Positions 6,924-15,384 are shown, counted from the stretch's first letter. The stretch: DNA of 20,402 nucleotides from DASVLX01 sp035552275 (GCA_035552275.1 DASZLR010000082.1:1-20402); one strand, 5' to 3'. Numbers and translations are program-made. The notes: generated by a model from the sequence alone, not told the origin.

Positions 6924-8855
6924 ATGCCAGTTCCGGCGGGCGGCATCGCGGCCGCGGCTTGGCTACTGCTCGCGCTGCCGGCGTTGGGCGCGACCGTGCT
7001 GCTGGTCGGCGGCCGGCGGACCAACGGCTGGGGCCATCTGCTCGGCTGCCTGACGATCGTGGCCGCCTTCGGCTACGGCCTGGCGCTGTTCCTGAACTCC
7101 ACCGGCCTGCCGGTCGCGCAGCGAGTGCAGAACCTGCACCTGTTCTCCTGGATTCCGGTCGGCAACCTCCAGGTCGACTTCGGGCTGCGGCTCGACCCGC
7201 TGTCGCTGACCTTCGTGCTGCTGATCACCGGCGTCGGCGGGCTGATCCACATTTACTCGATCGGGTACATGTCGCACGACCGCGACCGGCGGAAGTTCTT
7301 CGCCTACCTGAACCTCTTCGTCGCGTCGATGCTGCTGCTGGTGCTGGCCAACGGTTTCGTGACGCTGTACCTGGGTTGGGAGGGCGTCGGCCTGGCCTCG
7401 TACCTGCTGATCGGCTGGTACCAGGACCGACCGTCGGCGGCGACGGCGGCGAAGAAGGCGTTCCTGATGAACCGGGTCGGCGACGTCGGCCTGGCCATCG
7501 CGATCTTCATTCTGTACACCCACCTGCACACCACCCAGTTCACCGAAGTGTTCGCCCTGGCGCACACTCTGTCCCCCGCGACCCTGACGGCCGTAGCGAT
7601 GTTGCTGCTGCTCGGCGCGTGCGGCAAGTCCGGCCAGTTCCCGCTGCAGGCGTGGTTGCCGGACGCGATGGAGGGCCCGACGCCGGTGTCCGCGCTGATC
7701 CACGCGGCGACCATGGTCACCGCCGGCGTCTACCTGGTCGCCCGGTCCCACCCGATCTACGACCTCACCGCGAACGGCCGGCTGCTGGTCACCATCATCG
7801 GCACCATCACCCTGTTGATCGGCTGCGTGATCGGCTGCGCCTACGACGACATCAAGAAGGTGCTGGCCTACTCGACGGTCAGCCAGATCGGTTACATGAT
7901 GCTGGCCGTCGGGCTCGGCCCGGTCGGCTACGCGCTGGGCATCGCGCACCTGCTGTCGCACGGCTTCTTCAAGGCCGGGCTGTTCCTCGGCGCCGGTTCG
8001 GTGATGCACGCCATGGACGACGAGACCGACATGCGCCGGTTCGGCGGCCTGCTGCGCCGGATGCCGATCACCGCCGTCACCTTCGGCCTCGGCTACCTCG
8101 CGATCATCGGCTTCCCCGGCCTGTCCGGCTACTTCACCAAGGGCGCGATCATCGACGCCGCGTTCGGCCAACCCGGTTGGCGCGGCTGGGCGTTCGGCAT
8201 CGCCGCGGTGGTCGGCGCCGGGCTGACCGCGTTCTACATGACCCGGCTGGTGATCATGACCTTCTTCGGCGACGCCCGCTGGAAGAAGCTGCGGAACAAC
8301 GAGGGCAAGGACTACCACCCGCACGAGTCCTCGCCGGTGATGACCATTCCGATGGTCATCCTGGCGATCGGGTCGATCGGCGCCGGCGCGTACTTCATCA
8401 TCGGCGACCGGCTGGCGAACTGGCTCAGCCCGTCGCTGGGCGCGTTGGCTCCCACCGGTCATTCGCCGCTGTCGGGAACGACGCTGACCGTGCTCGACCT
8501 GGTCGTGATCGCGCTGGGCGTGCTCGCCGCGATCCTGGTGGTCGGCCGGCGGCCGGTGCCGGTGGTGCGGCCGGAGCCGGTGTCCTGGCCGGTCCGCGCC
8601 GCCCGCGCCGACCTGTACGGCAACGCGCTGAACGAGGCGCTGATCGCGCGGCCCGGCACCTGGCTGGACCGGGCGCTGGTGTTCACCGACAACAAGGGCG
8701 TCGACGGCATGGTCAACGGGCTGGCCGCGCTGTTCGGCGGCGGTTCCGGCCGATTGCGCCGACTACAGACCGGTTTCGTCCGCTCCTACGCGCTGAGCAT
8801 GCTGGGCGGCGCGGTTCTGCTGGTCGCCGCGCTGCTGATGGTGAGGTTCTCTTGA
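6924..8855 (+). CDS. nuoL: NADH-quinone oxidoreductase subunit L
   Basis: This is the distal antiporter-like proton-pumping subunit (643 residues) carrying the Mrp-type core. The key ion-path residues expected in the family are visible: Glu153 in GWEGVGLASYLLIGWY and Lys235 in ACGKSGQFPLQAWLPDAMEG. The segment PTPVSALIHAATMVTAGVYL follows. A long C-terminal region ends in a final hydrophobic helix, consistent with the lateral helix of NuoL. ATG at 6924 has AGGGAG at 6910-6915 eight bases upstream. It is separated from nuoK by 62 bases holding an 8-bp tandem repeat, the only clear break in the chain of overlapping nuo genes. Confidence 0.97.
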   Translation: MPVPAGGIAAAAWLLLALPALGATVLLVGGRRTNGWGHLLGCLTIVAAFGYGLALFLNSTGLPVAQRVQNLHLFSWIPVGNLQVDFGLRLDPLSLTFVLLITGVGGLIHIYSIGYMSHDRDRRKFFAYLNLFVASMLLLVLANGFVTLYLGWEGVGLASYLLIGWYQDRPSAATAAKKAFLMNRVGDVGLAIAIFILYTHLHTTQFTEVFALAHTLSPATLTAVAMLLLLGACGKSGQFPLQAWLPDAMEGPTPVSALIHAATMVTAGVYLVARSHPIYDLTANGRLLVTIIGTITLLIGCVIGCAYDDIKKVLAYSTVSQIGYMMLAVGLGPVGYALGIAHLLSHGFFKAGLFLGAGSVMHAMDDETDMRRFGGLLRRMPITAVTFGLGYLAIIGFPGLSGYFTKGAIIDAAFGQPGWRGWAFGIAAVVGAGLTAFYMTRLVIMTFFGDARWKKLRNNEGKDYHPHESSPVMTIPMVILAIGSIGAGAYFIIGDRLANWLSPSLGALAPTGHSPLSGTTLTVLDLVVIALGVLAAILVVGRRPVPVVRPEPVSWPVRAARADLYGNALNEALIARPGTWLDRALVFTDNKGVDGMVNGLAALFGGGSGRLRRLQTGFVRSYALSMLGGAVLLVAALLMVRFS

Positions 8856-10420
8856 CGACTTCCGGCTTCCCGATCCTGCTGGCGCTGCTGCTGTTGCCGC
8901 TCGTCGGCGGCATCGTGGTGGCGTTCCTCAAGCGCGACGACCGGTTGGCGAAGTGGGTCGCGCTGGGCTTCGCGCTGGCCGAGCTGGTGCTGGCGGTGGT
9001 GTCGCTGGCCTTCTACCACGCCTCCGGCGCGCGCATCCAGCTCGCCGGCTCGGCCACCTGGATCGCCAGCTTCGGCGTGCACCTTTCCTTTGGTGTGGAC
9101 GGCATCGCGCTGGTGATGCTGGTAATGATCGCGCTGCTGGTGCCGATCGTGATCGGCGCGTCCTGGGCGGAGAAGCTGCCCGAAGGCCGGTCCGCGGCCG
9201 GCTTCTTCGCGCTGGTGCTGGTGCTGGAATCCCTGGTGATCGCGGTGTTCGCGGCCACCGACGTGTTCCTGTTCTACGTGCTGTTCGAGATCATGCTGAT
9301 CCCGATGTACTTCCTGATCGGCGGCTACGGCGGTTCGCGCCGGCAGTACGCGGCGGTGAAGTTCTTCCTGTACAGCTTCCTCGGCGGCCTGCTGATGCTG
9401 GCCTCGGCGATCGGCTGCTGGGCCTACGCCCAGTCGGTCACCGGCACCGGCACCTTCGACTGGGCCACACTGTCCACAGTGGTCAGCCATGCGCCGCTGT
9501 CCACGCAGATCTGGATCTTCCTGGGGTTCTTCTTCGCCTTCGCGATCAAGGCCCCGCTGATCCCCTTCCACACCTGGCTGCCGGACGCGACGGCGGAGGC
9601 GCCGGTCGGCGTCGGCGTGATCCTGGTCGGCGTGCTGGACAAGGTCGGCGTGTTCGGCTTCCTGCGCTACAACCTGCCGCTGACCCCGCACGCCAGCAAG
9701 GTGCTCGCCCCGCTGCTGCTGGTGCTCGCGGTCGCCGGCGTGCTGTACGGGTCGATGCTGGCCGCCGGGCAGAGCGACATGAAGCGGATCGTCGCCTACG
9801 TCTCGGTGGCGCACTTCGGTTTCATCGCGCTGGGCGTGTTCGCGTTCACCCAGCAGAGCCAGGTCGGCGCGGTCACGTACATGGTCAACCACAGCCTCTC
9901 CACCGGCATGCTGCTGATCGTGATCGGCATGATCGCCGCCCGCGGCCGCTCGTTCGCGGTGGACGACTACGGCGGGATGGCCAAGATCACCCCGCTGCTG
10001 GCCGGCATGATGTTCCTCGCGGGTCTGACCACGCTGTCGTTGCCCGGCACCAACTCCTTCGTCAGCGAGTTCCTGGTGCTGCTGGGCGCGTACCCGAACG
10101 ATCCGGTGTATTCGATACTCGCCGCCGTCGGCATGGTGCTCGCCGCGCTGTACGTGCTGTGGCTGTACCAGCGGGTGATGCAGGGACCGTTGCGCGGCAA
10201 CGCCTTGGTCAGTGTCGCCGGCGGTCCAGGCGCGATGCGCGATCCGGCCACCAGCGCGGGAAACGCGATTCGGGACCTGACCGGGCGGGAACGTTGGGTG
10301 CTCGCACCGATGGTGGTGCTGATCGTGGTGCTGGGCGTGTACCCGAAGCCGTTGCTCGACATCGTCGGACCGAGTGTCCAGGCGACCTTGAGCGCGGTCA
10401 GCGTGCAGGGAGGTAACTGA
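8852..10420 (+). CDS. nuoM: NADH-quinone oxidoreductase subunit M
   Basis: This is the middle antiporter-like proton-pumping subunit (522 residues). Expected charged residues are Glu146 in LFEIMLIPMYFLIGGYG and Lys233 in AIKAPLIPFHTWLPDA. The reading frame stays open far upstream through nuoL in another frame, but the hydrophobic N-terminus TTSGFPILLALLLLPLVGG starts right at a TTG at 8852, whose TTGA overlaps the nuoL stop. GTGAGG at 8841-8846 lies five bases before it. No ATG or GTG in a plausible position fits, so TTG initiation is inferred. Coupling to nuoL translation is likely. Confidence 0.94.
   Translation: MTTSGFPILLALLLLPLVGGIVVAFLKRDDRLAKWVALGFALAELVLAVVSLAFYHASGARIQLAGSATWIASFGVHLSFGVDGIALVMLVMIALLVPIVIGASWAEKLPEGRSAAGFFALVLVLESLVIAVFAATDVFLFYVLFEIMLIPMYFLIGGYGGSRRQYAAVKFFLYSFLGGLLMLASAIGCWAYAQSVTGTGTFDWATLSTVVSHAPLSTQIWIFLGFFFAFAIKAPLIPFHTWLPDATAEAPVGVGVILVGVLDKVGVFGFLRYNLPLTPHASKVLAPLLLVLAVAGVLYGSMLAAGQSDMKRIVAYVSVAHFGFIALGVFAFTQQSQVGAVTYMVNHSLSTGMLLIVIGMIAARGRSFAVDDYGGMAKITPLLAGMMFLAGLTTLSLPGTNSFVSEFLVLLGAYPNDPVYSILAAVGMVLAALYVLWLYQRVMQGPLRGNALVSVAGGPGAMRDPATSAGNAIRDLTGRERWVLAPMVVLIVVLGVYPKPLLDIVGPSVQATLSAVSVQGGN
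9472..9484. repeat. Dispersed 13-bp palindrome, copy 5 (nuoM)
   Basis: GTCCACAGTGGTC has one mismatch at the penultimate base region and is read Ser-Thr-Val-Val with the rare codon ACA. Confidence 0.55.
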
Positions 10421-10422
10421 CG

Positions 10423-12012
10423 TTGCTTGACATCCATGTCCTCGCTGAACCGGCGATCTCGGCTCCGGCGGTCAACTACGGCGCAATCTCGCCGGTGCTG
10501 ATCATGCTCGGCGCGGCCTGCGTGAGCGTGCTGTTCGAGGCGCTGCTGCCCCGGCCGCAGCGGTGGGGGATGCAACTCGCGCTGAGCCTGGCGGCGCTGG
10601 TGGTGTCCGGGCTCGCGCTGGGGCTGTACTTCCCGCACGCGCCGGCCGCCGGCACCACCACGCTGGCCGGCACGCTGTCCATCGACCGGCCGTCGCTGTT
10701 CCTCTGGGGCACGCTGCTGGCGCTGGCCTTCGGCGCGGTGCTGCTGATCGCGGACCGCTCGGTGGAGACCGGCGGATACTTCGTCGCCTCGGCCGCCGCG
10801 AAGCCCGGCGGTGCGGTCGACCGACTGCTGCACCGCACCCAGCCCGGCCCTGACATGGCCGACCGGACGATGAAGACCGAGGTCTTCCCGCTCACCCTGT
10901 TCGCGCTGGCCGGGATGATGGTCTTCTGCGCCGCGAACGACCTGCTCACCATGTTCGTCGCGCTGGAAGTGCTGTCCCTGCCGCTGTACCTGATGTGCGG
11001 GCTGGCCCGCCGCCGCCGGCTGCTGTCCCAGGAAGCCGCTGTCAAGTACTTCCTGCTCGGCGCGTTCGCCTCCGCGTTCTTCCTCTACGGCCTGGCGCTG
11101 CTCTACGGCTACGCCGGCTCGGTGAAGCTGTCCGACATCGCGCACGCCGCCGCCGGCACCAACCGCTCCGACCTGCTGCTGTTCGGCGGCCTCGGGCTGC
11201 TCGTCGTCGGTCTGCTGTTCAAGGGCTCGGTCGGACCGTTCCACACCTGGACCCCGGACGTCTACCAGGGCGCGCCGACCCCGGTCACCGCGTTCATGGC
11301 GGCCTGCACCAAGGTGGCCGCGTTCGGCGGCATCCTGCGGGTGCTGACCGTCGCGTTCCGGGCCACCAGCTGGGAATGGCGGGGCGTGCTGTGGACGGTG
11401 GCGATCATCTCGATGTTCATCGGCGCGCTGCTCGGCCTCACCCAGACCGACGTCAAGCGGATGATCGCCTACTCGTCGGTCGCGCACGCCGGCTTCCTGC
11501 TGGTCGGAGCCATCGCGCTGACCAGCAGGGGCCTGTCCGGCACGCTGTTCTACCTGGTCGCCTACGGCTTCACCACGATTGCCGCGTTCGGGGTGGTCAC
11601 CCTGGTCCGCACCGCCGATGGTGAGGCGTCTCACCTTTCGTCCTGGGCCGGCCTGGCCAAACGATCACCGCTGCTGGCCGGGGTGTTCACCTTTCTGCTG
11701 CTCGCGCTCGCCGGCATCCCGCTGACCAGCGGTTTTGTCGGCAAGTTCGTGGTGTTCTCGGCCGCTCTGGCCGATGGCATGGCGCCCTTGGTGGTCGTCG
11801 CGCTGATTGCCAGCGCCGTCGCGGCCTTCTTCTACCTGCGTGTCATCGTGCTGATGTACTTCAGCGAGCCGGTCGCGGACGGTCCCACGGTGAGCGTGCC
11901 GGGCCCGTTCACGACAACGGCCATTACCCTGGGCGTCATCGTGACACTCGTGCTGGGCGTGTGGCCGGCGGTCGTCCTGGGATGGGCGGGCGGTGGCGGC
12001 TTCGCCCTCTGA
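10423..12012 (+). CDS. nuoN: NADH-quinone oxidoreductase subunit N
   Basis: This is the antiporter-like subunit nearest the quinone-binding junction (529 residues). Glu182 in ALEVLSLPLYLMCGL and Lys267 in LFKGSVGPFHTWTPD match the conserved ion-path positions. A hydrophilic loop at about residues 111-152 splits the early helices. The start is a TTG at 10423, with GGGAGG at 10409-10414 eight bases upstream and the nuoM stop two bases before. It is the last nuo gene, and no terminator is visible before the following polyprenyl synthase, so the transcript probably runs on. Confidence 0.96.
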   Translation: MLDIHVLAEPAISAPAVNYGAISPVLIMLGAACVSVLFEALLPRPQRWGMQLALSLAALVVSGLALGLYFPHAPAAGTTTLAGTLSIDRPSLFLWGTLLALAFGAVLLIADRSVETGGYFVASAAAKPGGAVDRLLHRTQPGPDMADRTMKTEVFPLTLFALAGMMVFCAANDLLTMFVALEVLSLPLYLMCGLARRRRLLSQEAAVKYFLLGAFASAFFLYGLALLYGYAGSVKLSDIAHAAAGTNRSDLLLFGGLGLLVVGLLFKGSVGPFHTWTPDVYQGAPTPVTAFMAACTKVAAFGGILRVLTVAFRATSWEWRGVLWTVAIISMFIGALLGLTQTDVKRMIAYSSVAHAGFLLVGAIALTSRGLSGTLFYLVAYGFTTIAAFGVVTLVRTADGEASHLSSWAGLAKRSPLLAGVFTFLLLALAGIPLTSGFVGKFVVFSAALADGMAPLVVVALIASAVAAFFYLRVIVLMYFSEPVADGPTVSVPGPFTTTAITLGVIVTLVLGVWPAVVLGWAGGGGFAL

Positions 12013-12027
12013 CCATCGGGGGCGATC

Positions 12028-13047
12028 GTGACTGGCAACCGGCTGGCGACAACCGGCGACACCGCGCTGCGGTTCGAACTGACCGACCCGGAACTGGCCG
12101 ATCGGCTTCGGCTCGGGCTGGACCGGGTCGAGGAGGTGCTGCACGGCGTTGTGGCCAGCGACATCGAGTTCGTCCAGGCGACCGCGTCGCACCTGGTGCA
12201 AGCCGGTGGCAAGCGGGTACGGCCGCTGCTCACCCTGATGGCCGCCGAGTTCGGCGACTCCGGGCAGGAGCACGTGATCACCGCGGCCGCCGCCGTCGAA
12301 CTGGTGCACATCGCCACGCTGTACCACGACGATGTGATGGACGAGGCCACCATGCGCCGGGGCGCGGCCAGCGCGAACGCCCGCTGGGACAACGGCGTCG
12401 CGATCCTGGCCGGCGACTACCTGTTCGCCCACGCGTCCAGGCTGGTGTCCGACCTGGGCACTACGGCGGCGCGGATCATCGCGGAGACGTTCGCCGAGCT
12501 CGTCACCGGCCAGATGCGGGAGACCATCGGCCCGCAGGCCGATGATGACCCGATCCGGCACTACCTGTCGGTGATCGACCAGAAGACCGGTTCGCTGATC
12601 GCCACCGCCGCGCGCTTCGGCGGCATGTGTTCGGGCGCGGCCGAGGAGCACATCGCCGCGCTGCGCCGGTACGGCGAGATCGTCGGCGCCGCGTTCCAGA
12701 TCTCCGATGACATCATCGACATCACCTCGCCGTCGACCGAGTCCGGCAAGACGCCCGGCACCGACCTGCGGGAAGGTGTGCCGACCCTGCCCACGCTGTA
12801 CGCGCAGGCCGACACCGATCCGGCCAACGACCGGCTGCGGACGCTACTGGCCGGGCCGATCAGCGACGATGACGAGGTGGCCGAGGCGCTGAACCTGCTC
12901 CGGCATTCGCCGGCGCTGCAACGCACCCACAAGACCCTTGCCGACTACGCCGATCGGGCGCGCGCGGAGGTCGCGTTGCTGCCGTCGTGTCCGGCGCGGG
13001 ACGCCTTGCGCGCGATGACGGACTATCTGGTGGACCGGACCAGCTGA
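12028..13047 (+). CDS. Long-chain polyprenyl diphosphate synthase
   Basis: This 339-residue trans-prenyltransferase adds isopentenyl units to an allylic diphosphate. Motifs are GKRVRP (61-66), the first Asp-rich motif DDVMD (101-105) followed by RRG, and the second, DDIID (227-231). The residues before the first Asp motif are small (Ala at -5, Thr at -4), as in enzymes making long chains, so a C35-C50 product fits better than farnesyl or geranylgeranyl. It lies 15 bases after nuoN with a GGGGG site before the GTG at 12028. Likely role: making the side chain of menaquinone, the electron acceptor of complex I. Product length cannot be read reliably from sequence, so no symbol is given. Confidence 0.9.
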   Translation: MTGNRLATTGDTALRFELTDPELADRLRLGLDRVEEVLHGVVASDIEFVQATASHLVQAGGKRVRPLLTLMAAEFGDSGQEHVITAAAAVELVHIATLYHDDVMDEATMRRGAASANARWDNGVAILAGDYLFAHASRLVSDLGTTAARIIAETFAELVTGQMRETIGPQADDDPIRHYLSVIDQKTGSLIATAARFGGMCSGAAEEHIAALRRYGEIVGAAFQISDDIIDITSPSTESGKTPGTDLREGVPTLPTLYAQADTDPANDRLRTLLAGPISDDDEVAEALNLLRHSPALQRTHKTLADYADRARAEVALLPSCPARDALRAMTDYLVDRTS

Positions 13048-13112
13048 TCCAACTACCCCGAATGGGGGACGATCCGCTGGACTGGCAAACTGTGGTATCC
13101 CCAGCACGGTGG

Positions 13113-13134
13113 GTGTTTGGTTGGTACCCAACAC
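13113..13134. repeat. Hairpin in synthase-membrane protein gap
   Basis: GTGTTTGGT-TGGT-ACCCAACAC forms a nine-pair stem with one mismatch and a four-base loop. It lies 65 bases after the synthase stop and 58 before the next start. There is no run of T after it, so it may be a weak terminator, an operator or chance. Confidence 0.4.
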
Positions 13135-13174
13135 TCTGCCCGGGCGCGCGGGCCTCCAGAAAATGTGGTCGGGC

Positions 13175-13181
13175 AAGGAGG
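13175..13181 (+). promoter_or_regulatory. Ribosome binding site for membrane-anchored protein
   Basis: AAGGAGG lies seven bases before GTG 13189 and ten before ATG 13192. It rules out the much earlier in-frame start at 13117, whose translated extension would precede the membrane helix with a hydrophilic stretch. Confidence 0.7.
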
Positions 13182-13191
13182 ACGTCCGGTG

Positions 13192-15027
13192 ATGTGGATC
13201 TTCGGGCAGGTGTGGTTCGCCTGTCTGGTCGGTTTTGTGGTGGGCGCCGGGCTGGCCTGGCTGCTCTTCGCTCGACCGGCCAATCGGAAAGTGCTGGATC
13301 TCGAACAGCAGCTGGCCTGGAAAGAGCCGGTGTCGACACCGACGTACTACGGCCCGGCCGACGAGGCGCTGCCCCAGTCGTCGCAGTCGCCCTCGTCGTC
13401 ACAGCACGCCGACGCCGAGCCGTTCACGTCCCAGTCCTTCTCGACTCGGTCGTTCTCGTCGCCGTCCTTTTCGTCCCAGTCTTTCGCGCCGGAGCCGGCC
13501 GCGCCCGAGTCCGTTGGGCGCGAGCCGGTTGTGCCGGAGCCGAACGCGGCCGAGCTGACCGACCTGTTCGAGCCGGCCAGGGCCGTCGAGCCACGGACCG
13601 CTGCCGACCCCGACGAGTTCGAGTCGGACGAATTCGAGTCTGGACCTGCCGAGCCGGCCGATGAGCCGGCGCCGATGACGGCCGCCACCACGCACCAGCC
13701 GGCTGCCGAACCGGAGACGTCGTTCGTCCCGTTCGACCGGATGAGTGGCAGTGACGAGCAGTTCCTCGCCTACCTGCGGGCCGAGGTATCTGGGACCGGA
13801 CCGGTAGCCGGGCCGGCGGCTGAGCCGGAGCCCAAGGCCGATGCAGCCGCCGCCGATCCGGAGCCGGAAACCGATCCGGAGGAACGGGCGGCGGCCGAGC
13901 GCGGCGCGCTGGTGCTGGGCGACTATTCGGACGAGCCGGCCGAGTACACCGAACCTGAGCCGGCCGCCACGGCCGATGTCGCCGAGGCCGGGCCGGACGA
14001 GCCCGGCGATCATCACGGCGTCGATGACCACGGTGTCAATGGCGTGCCACACGTGGCTGAGGCGACCGCGATCATCCCGGTGATCAGGGACGAGGAACCG
14101 GCGAGCGAGCACGGTGTCGATAACGCCGTTGAGGGTGTTGAGGCCGACAGCATCAGCGGCGCGCTGTCCGGCGACCTGCCGCCGGCTCCCGCCGAAGAAC
14201 CCGTACGTCCGCCGGACCAGACCGCGGCCGAGCTGACCGGGCCGGTGTCGGCTGAGCTGATCAAGGCTCTCGATGACGCCCGGCGAAAGCTGGACGCGTC
14301 CACGTCCGCCGCGACCCCAGCGACCGCCGCGGCGGTCGCTGACGACCAGGCTGACGACCAGGCTGACGACCAGGCCGACGATGAGGACGACTGGTTCGCC
14401 ACCCGATCGGGCAATGCCATCGGCGGCGATCTTGGTCTGGCCAGCGAGCCTCCCGTGCCTGGGCCGGCCGCCGACGAGCCCGTTTCGGTGGACAACACGC
14501 CGATCACCCCGGAACCTGTTGATCCGGAGCCGGCCACCTCGGCGTTGCCCGTGCGAGAGCCCGGGTTGTCGATCGCGGCGATCACGGAACCCGCTGACGA
14601 GGGCTCGCCGGCCGAGGAATTCGACGGCGAGCCTGCGTTGCCCAGCCGTTCGCTGTTCGAGCCGGTGATCGACCCGGCCGAGGCCCCCGACTACCTGCCC
14701 GGCCAGGCGCATCCGCTGCGAGTGCGGACCGGGTTCGGCGGCGATGACCGAACCGAGAACCACTCGTCGGTCCCCGCCCCCGCTCGAGCTCCGGCTGGCG
14801 CTCCCGGCTGGCAGGTCGGTCCGTTCGGTCCAGGCTCGGCATTGCCGTTGCCGGACGGGTCGGCGCCGTCGCCACAGTTCCGGGTCAAGGCACGGACTTC
14901 CTCGATGGTGTTCCACACCGAGTCGTCGCCGTTCTTCGACCGGCTGGAGCCGCAGGTCTGGTTCCGTGGCCCGGAGGACGCGCAGCGCGCCGGCTTCACC
15001 AGCTGGGAGCGTCCCCGCACCGCCTGA
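13192..15027 (+). CDS. Membrane-anchored acidic low-complexity protein with conserved C-terminal domain
   Basis: This 611-residue protein has one N-terminal hydrophobic helix (about residues 2-26), then some 530 residues of Pro/Ala/Glu/Asp-rich disordered-looking sequence. It ends in a compact block (about 561-607) with VKARTSSMVFHTESSPFFD and PQVWFRGPEDAQRAGFTSW. That block resembles the short C-terminal module of actinobacterial proteins I recall being named sunset-domain proteins; function unknown. AAGGAGG at 13175-13181 serves ATG 13192 or GTG 13189, which differ by one residue. Serine-rich repeats (82-98) and an ADDQ repeat (about 384-399) are present. The topology would place the long tail in the cytoplasm or outside; I cannot tell which. 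It is probably co-transcribed with, or just downstream of, the synthase. Confidence 0.85.
   Translation: MWIFGQVWFACLVGFVVGAGLAWLLFARPANRKVLDLEQQLAWKEPVSTPTYYGPADEALPQSSQSPSSSQHADAEPFTSQSFSTRSFSSPSFSSQSFAPEPAAPESVGREPVVPEPNAAELTDLFEPARAVEPRTAADPDEFESDEFESGPAEPADEPAPMTAATTHQPAAEPETSFVPFDRMSGSDEQFLAYLRAEVSGTGPVAGPAAEPEPKADAAAADPEPETDPEERAAAERGALVLGDYSDEPAEYTEPEPAATADVAEAGPDEPGDHHGVDDHGVNGVPHVAEATAIIPVIRDEEPASEHGVDNAVEGVEADSISGALSGDLPPAPAEEPVRPPDQTAAELTGPVSAELIKALDDARRKLDASTSAATPATAAAVADDQADDQADDQADDEDDWFATRSGNAIGGDLGLASEPPVPGPAADEPVSVDNTPITPEPVDPEPATSALPVREPGLSIAAITEPADEGSPAEEFDGEPALPSRSLFEPVIDPAEAPDYLPGQAHPLRVRTGFGGDDRTENHSSVPAPARAPAGAPGWQVGPFGPGSALPLPDGSAPSPQFRVKARTSSMVFHTESSPFFDRLEPQVWFRGPEDAQRAGFTSWERPRTA
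13435..13485 (+). repeat. 15-bp serine/phenylalanine coding repeat
   Basis: Units encoding SFSTR, SFSSP, SFSSQ and a final SF follow one another with a 15-base period, giving residues 82-98 of the membrane-anchored protein. The units have diverged at third positions (TTC/TTT, TCC/TCG/TCT). Confidence 0.7.
14341..14388 (+). repeat. 12-bp tandem repeat encoding ADDQ
   Basis: GACGACCAGGCT occurs twice, followed by GACGACCAGGCC and a diverged fourth unit GACGATGAGGAC. The exact copies suggest recent slippage expansion within the disordered part of the protein. Copy number may vary between strains. Confidence 0.8.
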
Positions 15028-15044
15028 TCTGCACCGCTTGATCT
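15017..15044 (+). repeat. 14-bp tandem duplication over stop codon
   Basis: GCACCGCCTGATCT (15017-15030) is repeated as GCACCGCTTGATCT (15031-15044) with one difference. The first copy contains the stop codon of the membrane-anchored protein, and the second copy forms the left arm of the terminator hairpin. Confidence 0.7.
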
Positions 15045-15065
15045 TTTGGTCAGGCGGAGCGGTGC
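15031..15065. terminator. Probable bidirectional terminator hairpin
   Basis: GCACCGCT (15031-15038) pairs perfectly with AGCGGTGC (15058-15065). Inside, TGATC (15039-15043) and GGTCA (15048-15052) pair around a TTTT loop, with five unpaired bases on one side. It begins four bases after the stop of the + strand gene and contains the stop of the decayed - strand antitoxin, so it separates two convergent units. There is no trailing T run, which is common in high-GC actinobacteria. Confidence 0.6.
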
Positions 15066-15384
15066 GCGGCCAGATACTCCTCAAGCGCGTCCCGGACCAG
15101 CTCGGACAGGCTCCTGCCTTCGTGCCTGGCCAAAGTCTTTTGCCGCTGCGCGCGTCGTGGCCGGCACGCGGACGCGAATCTGTGGGGAGTCACCGTTGTC
15201 CGACAGCGACGGCCGACCGATTCGGATGGGGGTGAGGCTCTCCAGGTCGTACCCGATCTCAGCCTCGGCGGACAGCTGCTCGATGTATTCCTCGGTGATC
15301 GGGTTGCCATCGGCGTCATACAGCAACTCACCCGGAAGCGGGATCGTAGTCAGGTCCGATCTCAGCCTTCGTCTTGATCTTCAC
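15050..15384 (-). pseudogene. Frameshifted ribbon-helix-helix antitoxin-like gene
   Basis: Three frames together spell one protein of about 108 residues. From GTG 15384 the frame reads VKIKTKAEIGPDYDPASG and hits TGA at 15330-15328. One base over, it continues ELLYDADGNPITEEYIEQL, GRPSLSD and QIRVRVPATTRAA. After an A4 run (TTTT at 15138-15141 on the + strand) one more base shift restores KTLARHEGRSLSELVRDALEEYL and a stop at 15050. The RVRVP strand followed by SLSELVRDALEEYL is typical of ribbon-helix-helix (CopG/Arc-type) antitoxins. Both breaks are explained by single extra bases. Sequencing error or recoding are alternatives, but two breaks in one short gene favour decay. Confidence 0.65.

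Noticed and set aside
6959..8851. In-frame upstream extension of nuoM through nuoL
   Set aside because: The extension is Arg-rich shadow sequence of nuoL; real NuoM sequence begins exactly at TTG 8852.
13056..13067. CCCC-GAAT-GGGG hairpin just after the polyprenyl synthase as a terminator
   Set aside because: Only four pairs and no following T run; too weak in a G/C-rich background.
13399..15084. Large - strand frame opposite the membrane-anchored protein
   Set aside because: Its Arg/Gly-rich repeats merely reflect the complement of Ala/Pro/Glu codons; no start signal or domain.
15138..15141. Programmed frameshifting at the A4 run of the antitoxin remnant
   Set aside because: The needed shift is +1 at a run with no usual +1 recoding context, and a second break exists upstream; decay or sequence error is simpler.
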